64,000 nucleotides of DNA from Marinilabiliaceae bacterium ANBcel2 (GCA_029688995.1 JARULA010000008.1:1-64000); one strand, 5' to 3'. Positions 29,101 to 37,038 are shown, counted from the first letter of the stretch. Numbers and translations are program-made. The notes: generated by a model from the letters alone, not told the origin.

Positions 29101-30571
29101 TACCCAATGGAGCCCATCCGCTGCCATCATTCCAATTTTCTGTTTCAGAGGCATCAATATTTTGAGTCTGCACAAAATAACCATCCCATTTGTCAGGATT
29201 ATCATACATCCATTGTAAAGAGTTTAAGCAGGAAATACGATATGGATCATGTAACTCTCCACTACCTGAAATAGGAACATCAAAAGAGAACTCTCTGGTA
29301 TAGTACACTCCATTTTCATTCTCAATAAAAGCTTTTACATAATAGGTTTCCAGACTACTTAAACCAGTTAAAATGATAGATTCGCTACCCTCATGAACAT
29401 TTTCAATCTCAATTAAATCATCTTCTATACCAAATTCTCCTGAGCTGTTATATATAAGTCCGTATCTTTCAGCCTCTGGATCACCTTTAACATGAATAGT
29501 AACCATTAAAGATGCTTCGGGTGCATTAACATCTTCTACCTCATCCAATGAAATAACAGGCTGCTGCTCAACAACATCATCAGGAAATTGCCAATTAAGA
29601 TAAGGGTAGCCACTATTGCGCCCACTACCCATATTCCAAATCGCCTTCTCGCCATCTCCTTTAAAATCCCATCCGACATTTGAATAGTTCTGTTTTTGAG
29701 ACATTACCGGAGTTGACAAACCTTCAACTCCTTCACCATGACTTGATGACCAACCGGAACTTTCAATATCCCAAAATGAGTATTCAACATCAGTAGAACC
29801 ACCTGCAGCAACCAAACCACCCGGTCTTTGTCCGGCCGAAACCAAACCGGCACTATAACAATATCTAACTTTAGAATCACCATTAAGCGACCCAATCAAT
29901 CCTGCAGTAGGAGTATTATTACCAGAAGGGGAAAAAACATCAGCCAAACTATAACAGTTATAGACATCTGAATTAAACAAATTAGCTGCTAATCCGCCCA
30001 CAGCAATATTTTGACCATCAACCACACCTTTAGAAAATGAATTAATTATCTCAGAATCTACAACATACCCCAACAATCCACCTACAATACTATTACCAAC
30101 AATTTCACCGGTTACCCCACAATTTTTAATAACACCGTTTTCAACACTGCCGGCTAAGGCTCCAACACTCATAAAACCTTTAATATAAACATCCACAAGC
30201 TCAAGGTTCATAATTTGACCATCAATAACAGAGCTGAACAGTCCGGGTGAATCATAATTAACGTAGAGCCCGTATATAACTTTGCCCCCACCATCATAAA
30301 CACCTGCAAAATGACTATCACCCGCACCTATTGGAGTCCAACCATCACCTTGAAACCAACCGGCAGTTTCTGAGGCATCAATATCTTCAGTTTGAATAAA
30401 ATAGTTATCCCAAACATTTTCATTTTGAGATATCCAGTATAAATTCTCGAGAGTCTCAATTTCAAAAGGAGACTCTGAACTGCCATCACCATTAGATGGA
30501 GCCACTGACGTTTGGGCTGTAATCACAACACCGGCAAAAAAAAGTGTAAAAAGAGTAGATAAAAATTTCAT
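23159..30571 (-). CDS. Giant T9SS-exported adhesin with GLUG modules and InlB-type repeats
   Basis: I choose the ATG at 30571, which starts a clean signal peptide (MKFLSTLFTLFFAGVVITAQ); an upstream in-frame ATG at 30655 would add 28 residues of unlikely leader. About 2470 residues follow. The first about 1500 hold four modules, each opening with a motif like SPFEIETLENLYWISQN, DASET..W..G.GW.P and G.YDGGG, then GLUG-type repeats (VGGLLGYV, GGLAGRIMG, VGGVVGGT) with NCYS/NSYS-type turns, and closing with a fibronectin-like segment. After two divergent Listeria-Bacteroides-type repeats come eight 71-residue WSDG repeats. The end (LYPIPATDVVYVRGL ... MRIIIK) is a T9SS type A sorting domain. GLUG and InlB repeats occur in secreted adhesins and IgA-protease relatives; no catalytic domain is visible. 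Confidence 0.92.
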   Translation of the reverse strand: MKFLSTLFTLFFAGVVITAQTSVAPSNGDGSSESPFEIETLENLYWISQNENVWDNYFIQTEDIDASETAGWFQGDGWTPIGAGDSHFAGVYDGGGKVIYGLYVNYDSPGLFSSVIDGQIMNLELVDVYIKGFMSVGALAGSVENGVIKNCGVTGEIVGNSIVGGLLGYVVDSEIINSFSKGVVDGQNIAVGGLAANLFNSDVYNCYSLADVFSPSGNNTPTAGLIGSLNGDSKVRYCYSAGLVSAGQRPGGLVAAGGSTDVEYSFWDIESSGWSSSHGEGVEGLSTPVMSQKQNYSNVGWDFKGDGEKAIWNMGSGRNSGYPYLNWQFPDDVVEQQPVISLDEVEDVNAPEASLMVTIHVKGDPEAERYGLIYNSSGEFGIEDDLIEIENVHEGSESIILTGLSSLETYYVKAFIENENGVYYTREFSFDVPISGSGELHDPYRISCLNSLQWMYDNPDKWDGYFVQTQNIDASETENWNDGSGWAPLGNSNEPFTGNYNGGGYFISDIYIDRSNEDNVGFFGVIQGATIERLGIIDANITGKERVGILLGLDSGESDINRSFSKGTVSGNFHVGGLAGRIMGDSQIFNCYTISNVDANSQGAGGFVGETYSSIGYSYAVNEIPNTYNAYPFARLSGSNSELTNCFWDKDVAGSITGNSNEGRLTAQMHDFYNYADTRWDFKGLGYEGVWNIDSDFNQGYPFLSWEYPLKEGPTDVLPTFNVIELEYDLETGLNIEFEVTNIGNPAVDNYGLCWNFSGNPKYLIDDYTQNSINSPGVYSVEYNDFDEDLMYYMSLYIGNDVNAVYGEELSLMNPTPPQGDGTDDNPYHIETLNHLYWFTYSSEEWDNHFLQIYSIDASETEGWYGGRGWLPVAEFTGVYDGGYNVIENLFVNRPNDNNVGFIGRLLSGKVKNLGVVDVSFKGSERVGGLIGGTWVTAPENRSEISNSFSTGEVEGHSNVGGFVGRLTYVDVSNCYSNANVTVNVYGGGFAGGILECNLFNCYSSGFVEGPSNYSFGFVGNVLSSNNIENCFWDIEASGQTDSNVGVGKTTEQMKSVTTYTAIGVEGLNRPWDFMDNPYDDDKTVDYWGIDEALNDGYPFLKWQYYPTVEISQIEIIDYSTVKASGKVLSDGFSNVISRGFVMDTEPYPDVIDGFTFEAGEATGEYDYEIPSLAYAQTYYLRPYAENENGYSYGQQEMFITDYPTGSGSEQDPYLIYNAAHLYWISQNPDSWESYFVQMDDIELIESQNWNEGYGWSPIGNKSEPFMGSYDGGGYNINNLFINRPETDYVGLFGSVYEAKLVNINIQNGDVTGGDNSGILAGYVMEECEIENCVVTGELTGMQHVGSLAGNMRESSHIYNCSASTTVTGGGYCGGLVGELYRNSTVTQSSFNGSVNGDSYCGGVVGYCNMGSEVHESYSVGEVNGSLYVGGVVGGTHAGDVRNSYSHSNVTGENNVGGLAGRCAHNSTVYNSYSTGEVISTGSNVGGLVGGGYATTINASYWDVDSSNMEQSALGGEGLSSLQMRVVSNFLDGDWMFKGYEGDEIWNIGNERNNGYPYLNWQYPDDNADNPTVISINEIRDITNDGAEIVYEIHHIGDPLATEYGICWNSIGSPDINDEIINLGEADDTGVLTYTLSGLDSDATYYVRTYATNENGTSYSKESSFYTAAFEVIVDINPENAGEVSGSGTYYMNEEVTLTAENVENYSLFLNWSDDSGIIVDEQYQPVGTLYKFTMPAKDLNITANFEIIDYSVGVEAIPSNGGDYSGDGNYNYGDEVSLEAVAAEGYNFDGWYYDDNMVHSEELYIFDMPADNMFYYAHFSLKKFNLIYNSGDGGSLTGETEQIVDYGSDGTAVEAVPDYSYYFTEWSDGVTDNPRTDINVTDDINVTANFDLINYTLNYSSSEGGYIDGNKEQTVEHGSDALQVEAIANEGYYFTEWSDGVIDNLRIDVDVTSDIDVTAQFELFSFNLTYNSGDNGEISGEATQTVNYGLNGSVVEAVPADGYYFTEWSDGVTDNPRIDVDVTDDINVTAQYNIYSYTLNYSSESGGEIAGETTQTVEHGSDALQVEAIANEGYYFDAWSDGVTDNPRTDIDVTSDIDVTAQFKVITYTLYYYPETGGSVDGETSQTVSYGSNGTTVEAVPNSGYYFIEWSDGVTDNPRTDMDVKDDINVAAQFERFTYSVNYTVDEGGVVEGETEQIVKHGDNSSQVVAVAFEGYEFFTWSDGNRNAQRIDNFVTGDIDVEAIFHIITFTIQYGSGMGGSVEGATIQNIDYGDDSEEVKAMAREGYYFTEWSDGVTDNPRVDVNVTADLNVTAQFERYSYTVTYLSGEGGTIVGETIQTVEHGSFATEVEAVPDEGYQFVEWSDGETDSYRLDVNITSDFTITAEFAPVVSIGKVEGEELSLYPIPATDVVYVRGLNAAKNYNYRLFNITGELALTGEISNDQIDVSGLSAGVYIVVIDDYQMRIIIK
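23405..25108 (-). repeat. Array of eight 213-bp WSDG (InlB B-type) repeats
   Basis: Eight consecutive in-frame units, each exactly 71 codons, form the C-terminal shaft of the giant adhesin. Each has the core GYYFTEWSDGVTDNPR and ends in a D(I/L)xVTAxF strand. Two subtypes alternate without exception: units 1, 3, 5, 7 have YG before the variable loop, units 2, 4, 6, 8 have HG. Nearly identical DNA recurs at 24351 and 24777, exactly 426 bases apart, i.e. two units. Confidence 0.93.
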
Positions 30572-30574
30572 AAA

Positions 30575-30614
30575 CTTTTGGTTTTGGATAGTTATTATAA
30601 GCATCAATACAAAT
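30575..30614 (-). promoter_or_regulatory. Shared two-part upstream element (adhesin copy)
   Basis: Directly upstream of the adhesin ATG the plus strand carries CTTTTGGTTTTGGAT (30575-30589) and TCAATACAAAT (30604-30614). The same two blocks, one mismatch in the first, occur at nearly the same spacing upstream of the OmpA-family gene at 60571-60611. On the coding strand the second block contains ATTTG, which resembles a degenerate -7 element, so the first block would lie in the 5' leader. Confidence 0.5.
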
Positions 30615-30818
30615 AAATTTATTAATAAAAAACAGTAATTACAAACCGTTAACAATTAACAGTATAGGTATTTCGTTTTATAGACAAAGATAAAGAAAGA
30701 AAAAATAACTGGCTAATAAACAAATAAAGGACGTAAAGCATTATGTCCAACAAAATATAGCTATATTTACCAAAACACTTTATAAAATCTATTACAATTT
30801 CAACAAAACCCATCAAAT

Positions 30819-33248
30819 ATGAAAAGATTGTTTTTAACTGTATCTATTTTAATTTGCTTCTCAACACTAACTGTAGCAACAAATCTTGAAAAGATTGCAA
30901 AAGAGTTCTCTCCCGATAAAAATCTGGATTTAACGGGAAGCATAATAGAGTACAAAAATTTAAATGAAAATATTTCGGTCAGCATAATAGGTTCCAGCTA
31001 CAAACAAATTATCGATTATGATGGAACTATAACCAGACCTATTTCTAATAAATCAACAGAGATAACATTTGAATTATCAGATGGTGAAGAGAGTGTTCAA
31101 ACAGAGAGTTTTTCTGTAAAAGTTGAAGCTCTTGAAGAGATAGCAAAAGGTGAAGAGATAAATAAAAAACCCTCAGTTTTACCAGCTCTACAGGAATGGC
31201 AAGGTGGAACCAACAGTTGGAATATCCCCAACAAAAAGATAGAAATAGTTGTTAAAAACAGCTCTCTTAAAGAGAGAATGGCAATATTCGCAAAAGATCT
31301 TGAAAAACTCTCACACAAAAATGTTACTGTTGTAAAAGCAAGCAACAATCAAAAAAAAGGTGATATTATTGTTAATTTAAGTGCTGACAGCTCACTTGGC
31401 AAGGAGGGCTACACAATAGATATTAATGAAGAGCAAATCATCATCTCTGCAGTAGAACCTATTGGAGCTTTTTGGGCTACCAGAACAATTCTACAGGTAT
31501 TAAAAAACAATGATTACCAGTTTCCAGGTGGTAAAATAAGAGATTATCCCCAATATGAAATACGCGGCTTTATGTATGATGTTGGTCGAAAACCTACCTC
31601 TATGCAAGCAATATATCAGGTTATGGAAACCATGTCATACTACAAGTTAAATGATCTGCAACTTCATTTAAATGACAATTTTATTTGGCTTGATGACTAT
31701 ACAGATATACCTAATAACCAAGACGCTACTGAAGAACAAAAAGCTGCTGCACGTAAAGAGGTTATGGAAGCTGCTCCTACAGCATTTCGACTTGAGTCGG
31801 ATATAATTGGAAAAAACGGCATTCCATTAACCTGTGAGAAACACTATTTTACAAAAGAGGAGTTTGGACAATTAATTGACGATTCACGACTTTATGGAGT
31901 TAATATTGTACCAGAAATTGATGTTCCCGGTCATGCAATGAGCTTTGTAAGAGTACGTCCCGATCTTATGTACCGGGGAGAGCTAAGCAAACCTCATGAT
32001 GTTGAACGCCTTGCTATGCTGGATGTTTCATCAGATATATATGATGAAGCCACAGGAATAACATATCGCGAAGAGACTATGAACTTTGTAAAAACTGTTT
32101 TTGATGAATATCTTATAGGAGATGAAGATAACCCACCGGTTTTTAGAGATGCAGTAATTCATATTGGAACGGATGAATATTATGGTGATTCAGAGGATTA
32201 CAGATGGTTTGCAAATGAAATGCTAAAGCATATAAAAAAGAGAGGTTTTACTCCTCGCCTTTGGGGAAGTTTAACAGCAAAACCCGGTGAAACAAATATT
32301 ACAAGCGAAAATGTACAAATGCATGTATGGTCACTTGGATGGCAGAGACCAATTCCTGCAATAGAAAAGGGATTTGATATTATTAATATACTGGATGTAG
32401 ACACCTATATTGTACCAAACGGAACAGGAAATGTAGGAGGCTATGGAGACTATGTTAATCTTGAACATCTATATGGAGAAAATTGGCAACCCCATATTCT
32501 TCGTCAATATAAAGTACCTGCTGGTCATCCTCAAATGTTAGGAGCACAATGGGCTTTATGGAATGACAACTCCTTTATGCGAAGTACAGGATTAACTGAT
32601 TACGATCTATATAACCGAATAAGAAGAACATCTTCAGTAATAGCAGAAAAAACATGGAACAATGGAACAGATAACAGCTTTGAAGAATTTAAAAAGCTTT
32701 TTGAAAATGTTGGTCTTCCTCCAAAATTAAATCCTAAACATAAAGTTAACTTTAAAGAGTTAGCATTAGACCTCTCTGAAATATCTCCTAAAGCTATAAA
32801 GGCAAAGATATCAAATGATATAATCTCTCTTAACGGTGAAAAAAGTTATGTTAAGCCAGATAGTTATGACAATATTGGGACAGACTATACTGCAGAATTT
32901 ATGATTAAACGCACCTCCAATTCAACAGAAGAGGAAATACTATTCTCGTCATACAGAGGAGAACTTAAAGCAGTTCAAAATGAGACAGGAAAATTTGGAA
33001 TATCAAGAGATGGCTGGGACTTCTCATTTGACTATACACTGCCAATTAACGAATGGGTTAAAATAAAACTGATTTCGGAAGGTCGCCACGTAACCCTGTA
33101 TGTAAATGATCAAAAAATTGGAGAACCAATTCGCCACAAATACCCTGAAAACCAAAAATTCAGCACATTTGTATTCCCTCTTGAATATATTGGAGCCAAA
33201 GAGAACTCCTTTAATGGAAAAATAAAAAATATAAGATTTGAACGTTAA
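30819..33248 (+). CDS. GH20 beta-N-acetylhexosaminidase with C-terminal lectin-like domain
   Basis: The 809-residue exported enzyme starts with a signal peptide (residues 1-20), an Ig-like segment, then a GH20b-like domain (about 140-245) and the GH20 catalytic barrel (about 248-620). Family marks are RGFMYDVGRKP, LNDLQLHLND, IVPEIDVPGHAM, and the catalytic pair D452-E453 in HIGTDEYYG, which act with substrate-assisted catalysis on terminal GlcNAc/GalNAc. The C-terminal about 130 residues look like a concanavalin/LamG-type domain (EWVKIKLISEGRHVTLYVND). The HxGTDE context and length resemble the lacto-N-biosidase-like subgroup, but substrate is unproven. It is divergent from the giant adhesin, with about 247 bases between the starts. 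Confidence 0.92.
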   Translation: MKRLFLTVSILICFSTLTVATNLEKIAKEFSPDKNLDLTGSIIEYKNLNENISVSIIGSSYKQIIDYDGTITRPISNKSTEITFELSDGEESVQTESFSVKVEALEEIAKGEEINKKPSVLPALQEWQGGTNSWNIPNKKIEIVVKNSSLKERMAIFAKDLEKLSHKNVTVVKASNNQKKGDIIVNLSADSSLGKEGYTIDINEEQIIISAVEPIGAFWATRTILQVLKNNDYQFPGGKIRDYPQYEIRGFMYDVGRKPTSMQAIYQVMETMSYYKLNDLQLHLNDNFIWLDDYTDIPNNQDATEEQKAAARKEVMEAAPTAFRLESDIIGKNGIPLTCEKHYFTKEEFGQLIDDSRLYGVNIVPEIDVPGHAMSFVRVRPDLMYRGELSKPHDVERLAMLDVSSDIYDEATGITYREETMNFVKTVFDEYLIGDEDNPPVFRDAVIHIGTDEYYGDSEDYRWFANEMLKHIKKRGFTPRLWGSLTAKPGETNITSENVQMHVWSLGWQRPIPAIEKGFDIINILDVDTYIVPNGTGNVGGYGDYVNLEHLYGENWQPHILRQYKVPAGHPQMLGAQWALWNDNSFMRSTGLTDYDLYNRIRRTSSVIAEKTWNNGTDNSFEEFKKLFENVGLPPKLNPKHKVNFKELALDLSEISPKAIKAKISNDIISLNGEKSYVKPDSYDNIGTDYTAEFMIKRTSNSTEEEILFSSYRGELKAVQNETGKFGISRDGWDFSFDYTLPINEWVKIKLISEGRHVTLYVNDQKIGEPIRHKYPENQKFSTFVFPLEYIGAKENSFNGKIKNIRFER

Positions 33249-33275
33249 GTCATCTCTATATCAATTAATAATGAA

Positions 33276-33315
33276 AAGAGGTTATCAAATATTATTTTGG
33301 TAACCTCTTCTTTTT
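33276..33315. terminator. Bidirectional terminator between GH20 and YjbQ-like genes
   Basis: AAGAGGTTATC at 33276-33286 pairs with GGTAACCTCTT at 33299-33309 (one G-T pair) and is followed by a T-run at 33311-33315. The A-rich 5' flank makes it usable by both converging genes. The hairpin's T-run reaches the stop codon of the minus-strand gene. Confidence 0.8.
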
Positions 33316-33721
33316 ATTTACAATTATATAGAGTAACTACAACATCTCTAGTTTGTCTGGGCCCATCAAATTCACAAACAAAAATATTTTGCCATCTGCT
33401 TAAGCCCAACTTGCCGTTTATAATAGGAATAGTTTCTGATGGTCCAACAATACCGGCTTTCAAATGTGAATCACCATTATTATCCTGCAAATCATGCGAC
33501 CAAACACCATGAGGAACGACTTGTTTAAACCAGTTTATAACATCAGTTTGAACCGAATAATCCCAATTCTCCTGAATCATAATTCCTGCAGTGGCACCCT
33601 TAACATAAACATTAGTCATTCCTGTATAAATACCACTTTTCAAAACAATATCTTCTACATAAGTAGTTATATCCACAAGTTGGTTATGCTCTTTAGTAGA
33701 AATAGAAATAACTTTCTGCAT
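33314..33721 (-). CDS. YjbQ/UPF0047 family protein
   Basis: At 135 residues this is the standard size of the YjbQ family, annotated in databases as secondary thiamine-phosphate synthase enzymes on the basis of E. coli YjbQ. Family marks are GMTNVYVKGATAGIMIQEN, GDSHLKAGIVGPSETIPIIN and GKLGLSRWQNIFVCEFDGPR, with the conserved His and the terminal DGPR. The real physiological role is uncertain. It is 33 bp downstream of the dicarboxylate symporter. Confidence 0.9.
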   Translation of the reverse strand: MQKVISISTKEHNQLVDITTYVEDIVLKSGIYTGMTNVYVKGATAGIMIQENWDYSVQTDVINWFKQVVPHGVWSHDLQDNNGDSHLKAGIVGPSETIPIINGKLGLSRWQNIFVCEFDGPRQTRDVVVTLYNCK

Positions 33722-33754
33722 AATTTACAATCTTTTAAAATTAAAGAGTTAAAG

Positions 33755-35155
33755 TTAATCTCCTTTCAAAAATTTTGTTGTACGTGCTATTAAAACCGTT
33801 ACTGTCCCATCTCCGGTAACATTTACCGAGGTACGAACCATATCAAGAATCCGGTCAACAGGTAATATTATAGCAACCCAACCGGGGTTTAATCCTACCG
33901 ATGATAATACAACCATTAGCATAATTATGCCGGCCCCCGGTATAGCTGCAGATCCAATACTTGCTAAAACTGCTGTCATAACAATAGTCAACTGCTGTCC
34001 TACAGCAAGATCCACCATATGCATTTGAGCTAAAAAAACCACTGCAATGGCTTGGTACAGACTGGTACCATCCATATTAATTGTAGCACCTATAGGTAAA
34101 ACAAAGCTGGTAATTTTTTTATCTACTTTTAAATTCTCCTCAACACACTCAATAGTAACGGGCAATGTTGCTGCACTACTTGAAGTTGAAAATGCAAGCA
34201 TTTGAGCCGGACTAATACCACGGAGAAACTCACGATAGGTAAGGTTTTTAACAAAAAGAGCTAAAATACTGGGATAGATAACAAATGCCATCAAAAGCAG
34301 TCCAGCTAAAACAGCTAAAGCATACCATGTTAAACCGGTAAAGAGATCTAAAATACGAGCCGGATTATCACCTGCCATCTCATTCACCATACCTGCCATT
34401 AAAGCAAAAACAAAAAATGGTGCAGCAATCATAACTATTTCTACCATCTTTATAAAAGCAGCGGTAACAGCATCAAAAAACTTTATAAGTATCCCTTTTT
34501 TCTCATCAGGAATAAAAAGAATTGCTATTCCAAAAAAGATAGCAAAGAAGATTATCTGCAACATATTGCTGTTATCCTGAAAAGAGAAGAATATATTGGA
34601 AGGAACAATATCCTCGATAAATTTAAGAGGACCCTGTTGAGCAGCATCGTCAGCTATATCGACCCGATCTTGCATATCTTCTGTTTCAGCAAATTGCGAC
34701 AGCTCTCTTAACCTCTCAACACTCTCCCTGTTCGCACTATCGTCTAAATACCAGTTGTTATCATGTGGAGCAGCTCCTTGTGATTGCAACCATAATTCGT
34801 AATTTATGCGGTTGTCAAGACGACTAGCATCATCAAAAGTGTTTCCCGGTTTAAAAAAATTTACTATAAAAAGTCCCAAAGTAACCGACAAAAGAGTGGT
34901 AAAAAAATATAACATCATCGTTTTACCACCAAGCTTCCCTAAATTACGAGAATTACCCAATGATATTATACCACCTATTATAGAAAAAAAGACAAGCGGA
35001 ACTGCTATAAGTTGAAGAAGATTAAGAAAAACATTCCCAAAAGGAGCAATCCACTTTTCAGTCAAAGATGAGAGTCCGACAAACCCACTAACTACTGCCC
35101 AAATAACACCTGCAACTATGCCAATAATAATTTGAACATATAATGGGATACGCAT
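33755..35155 (-). CDS. Dicarboxylate/amino acid:cation (Na+ or H+) symporter, DAACS family
   Basis: The 466-residue membrane protein has the glutamate-transporter fold. Visible marks are LLQLIAVPLVFFSIIGGI in helix 2, the serine-rich re-entrant loop AFSTSSSAATLPVTIE, and the cation/substrate motif GATINMDGTSLYQA. Helices extend to the end and the C-terminus is short. A hydrophilic insertion between helices (about residues 110-190, SQGAAPHDNNWYLDDSANRE region) is longer than in GltP and is seen in other Bacteroidota homologues. It starts 2 bp after aroC, so the two are one transcription unit. Substrate is a dicarboxylate or acidic amino acid. Confidence 0.92.
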   Translation of the reverse strand: MRIPLYVQIIIGIVAGVIWAVVSGFVGLSSLTEKWIAPFGNVFLNLLQLIAVPLVFFSIIGGIISLGNSRNLGKLGGKTMMLYFFTTLLSVTLGLFIVNFFKPGNTFDDASRLDNRINYELWLQSQGAAPHDNNWYLDDSANRESVERLRELSQFAETEDMQDRVDIADDAAQQGPLKFIEDIVPSNIFFSFQDNSNMLQIIFFAIFFGIAILFIPDEKKGILIKFFDAVTAAFIKMVEIVMIAAPFFVFALMAGMVNEMAGDNPARILDLFTGLTWYALAVLAGLLLMAFVIYPSILALFVKNLTYREFLRGISPAQMLAFSTSSSAATLPVTIECVEENLKVDKKITSFVLPIGATINMDGTSLYQAIAVVFLAQMHMVDLAVGQQLTIVMTAVLASIGSAAIPGAGIIMLMVVLSSVGLNPGWVAIILPVDRILDMVRTSVNVTGDGTVTVLIARTTKFLKGD

Positions 35156-35157
35156 AA

Positions 35158-36243
35158 TTAACTACTTGTTTTGTATGTACGATTTAAAAGAAGAGCATCT
35201 GCAATAACCATCGCTGCCATTCCCTCAACAATAGGAACAGCTCGAGGAACAACACACGGATCATGACGCCCTTTTGCCTTAATAACTGTCTCGGTTTTAT
35301 CTCTATTAACACTGTTTTGATCTTTTAAAATAGTAGCGACAGGTTTAAATGCAACATTAAAATAGATCTCTTCTCCATTAGAGATACCCCCCTGTACTCC
35401 ACCCGATCGATTAGTGCGTGATCTCACTCTCCCCTTATCAATAAAAAAAGAATCATTATGTTGAGAACCGCGTAAATCTACAGCGCTAAATCCACTGCCA
35501 TACTCAAATCCCTTTACAGCATTAATACTTAACATCGCCTGACCCAATCGTGCATGCAATTTATCAAAAACAGGATCTCCCAAACCTACCGGGACATTTC
35601 GTATAACACAAGTTACAATACCACCTATAGAATCGTGATCGCATCGTACATCATCAATGTGTGAAATCATCATATTAGCTGTTTCACTATCGGGACAACG
35701 CACTATGTTTTGTTCTGCAACAGAGAGATCTAAACTTTCAAAAGGTTTCTCCAGTTTAACCTCACCTGCTTGTGAAACAAAAGCCTGAAAAGAGATCCCC
35801 TCTTTTTTTAACATTAATTGAGCTACCGCTCCGGCTACAACTCGTGCAATGGTTTCACGGGCAGATGATCGTCCGCCTCCTCGATGATCTCTTATACCAT
35901 ATTTCGATTCATAAGTATAATCGGCATGCGAAGGTCGATAGACATCTTTTAAATTATCATAATCTTTTGACCGAGAATCTTTATTCCAAATTAAAAAAGC
36001 CAAAGGTGTACCGGTAGTTTTACCCTCAAAAACACCAGAGACAAATTCTACCCGGTCCTTTTCATCACGAGGTGTGGTAATCTCTGATTGCCCGGGACGT
36101 CGTCGATCTAACTGATGTTGAATGTAGTTAATATCCAAATCAAGGCCGGGCTCTACACCTTCAATTACTCCACCCACAGATTTACCATGAGATTCTCCAA
36201 AAGATGTTAATCTATATATTGTTCCAAATGTGTTTCCTGCCAT
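35158..36243 (-). CDS. aroC: Chorismate synthase
   Basis: This enzyme makes chorismate from 5-enolpyruvylshikimate-3-phosphate, the last common step of aromatic biosynthesis, with reduced FMN. The ATG at 36243 ([20 protein letters not shown]) gives the canonical N-terminus; an ATG 9 bases upstream is also possible. Family signatures are [51 protein letters not shown] and [20 protein letters not shown]. Length (361 residues) is normal. The DAACS symporter follows after 2 bp; the SlyD-type gene precedes, separated by a terminator. Confidence 0.97.
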   Translation of the reverse strand: MAGNTFGTIYRLTSFGESHGKSVGGVIEGVEPGLDLDINYIQHQLDRRRPGQSEITTPRDEKDRVEFVSGVFEGKTTGTPLAFLIWNKDSRSKDYDNLKDVYRPSHADYTYESKYGIRDHRGGGRSSARETIARVVAGAVAQLMLKKEGISFQAFVSQAGEVKLEKPFESLDLSVAEQNIVRCPDSETANMMISHIDDVRCDHDSIGGIVTCVIRNVPVGLGDPVFDKLHARLGQAMLSINAVKGFEYGSGFSAVDLRGSQHNDSFFIDKGRVRSRTNRSGGVQGGISNGEEIYFNVAFKPVATILKDQNSVNRDKTETVIKAKGRHDPCVVPRAVPIVEGMAAMVIADALLLNRTYKTSS

Positions 36244-36296
36244 TATATTCAATATTTTACCCTGCCAAAAATAGTATATGTAATTATAAGAAACAA

Positions 36297-36327
36297 AAAA
36301 AGGTGCTCCTTAACAGAACACCTTTTA
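36297..36327 (-). terminator. Terminator of the SlyD-type gene
   Basis: An inverted repeat (AAAAGGTG with CACCTTTT across a 13-base loop) follows the isomerase stop. Read on the minus strand it is a hairpin followed by a run of Ts, as expected for a rho-independent terminator ahead of aroC. Confidence 0.75.
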
Positions 36328-36363
36328 CTAAAACTTTAAAAATAGTCTAACTTCTTGTATAAA

Positions 36364-36888
36364 CTAACAGCTACTACAGCTACCATCATCACAATCTCCC
36401 GATTCGCATCCGCCAACAGCAGCAAGTTCTTCGGGTGTAGCTTCTCTAACCTCAACAACAGAACCTGTAAAATGAAGATCATCACCGGCAAGAGGATGAT
36501 TAAAGTCCATCTTAACAGCCTCATCAACAACTTCAAGAACTGTTCCGTTTAAACGGTTACCCTGAGCATCCTGCATTGGAATAGTGTTTCCAACAGTAAG
36601 CATCTGCTCATCAACAGTACCGTTTACCTCAAAAATATTTTTTGGTAAATCAACAACAGCATCTTTATTAACCTGACCGTAAGCCTCATCCGCTTTAAGT
36701 CCGAATGCAAACTCATCTCCGGTTTTTAATCCGTCAAGATTTTTTTCAAACATCTCAATCATTCTACCTGCACCAAAGACAAACTGCAAAGGATTCTCCT
36801 TATTTGTCTCTTCAATTAAATCTCCTTCAGCACTATTAAGTCTAAGTTGATAAGTAAGTGTTACAAACTTGTTTTTTCCAATTTCCAT
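36364..36888 (-). CDS. slyD: SlyD-type FKBP peptidyl-prolyl cis-trans isomerase
   Basis: The 174-residue cytoplasmic protein has a split FKBP domain with the inserted chaperone flap: FVTLTYQLRLNSAEGDLIEE, GAGRMIEMFEKNLDGLKTGD, ADEAYGQVNKDAVVDLPKNI, and the returning strand MDFNHPLAGDDLHFTGSVVE. This is the SlyD layout. The tail GGCESGDCDDGSCSSC contains four cysteines and fits a short metal-binding tail like the histidine/cysteine-rich tail of E. coli SlyD, which binds nickel. It likely acts as a folding helper. It has its own terminator and an upstream region containing two palindromes. Confidence 0.92.
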   Translation of the reverse strand: MEIGKNKFVTLTYQLRLNSAEGDLIEETNKENPLQFVFGAGRMIEMFEKNLDGLKTGDEFAFGLKADEAYGQVNKDAVVDLPKNIFEVNGTVDEQMLTVGNTIPMQDAQGNRLNGTVLEVVDEAVKMDFNHPLAGDDLHFTGSVVEVREATPEELAAVGGCESGDCDDGSCSSC

Positions 36889-36922
36889 TGTAAATGTAAT
36901 TTTAATTTAAATTTGCCTCTTA

Positions 36923-37024
36923 TTGCATTTAATGCAACTTTCGTTAAAGCTCTGCATTTAATTGCTTGTAAGATGCTTATAATATTTAACCAACAAAGAA
37001 AATCAGAATTTGATACTTATCAAA
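36923..37024. promoter_or_regulatory. Two short palindromes upstream of the SlyD-type gene
   Basis: TTGCATTTAATGCAA (36923-36937) is a near-perfect palindrome, and TTTGATACTTATCAAA (37009-37024) is a second one, perfect arms of 7 with a 2-base loop. The second lies just after the GlsB-like gene stop and might act as its terminator hairpin; the first sits in the SlyD leader. No clear TAnnTTTG element was found here. Confidence 0.35.
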
Positions 37025-37038
37025 ACATAAACAATAAT

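Noticed and set aside
23159..30571. Protease activity in the giant adhesin because GLUG motifs occur in M26 IgA1 peptidases
   Set aside because: No HExxH zinc motif or other catalytic domain is visible; the protein consists of repeat modules and a sorting domain.
33494..33793. Plus-strand 99-codon frame overlapping the YjbQ-like gene
   Set aside because: Antisense to a conserved family protein, no motif, and it crosses into the next gene region.
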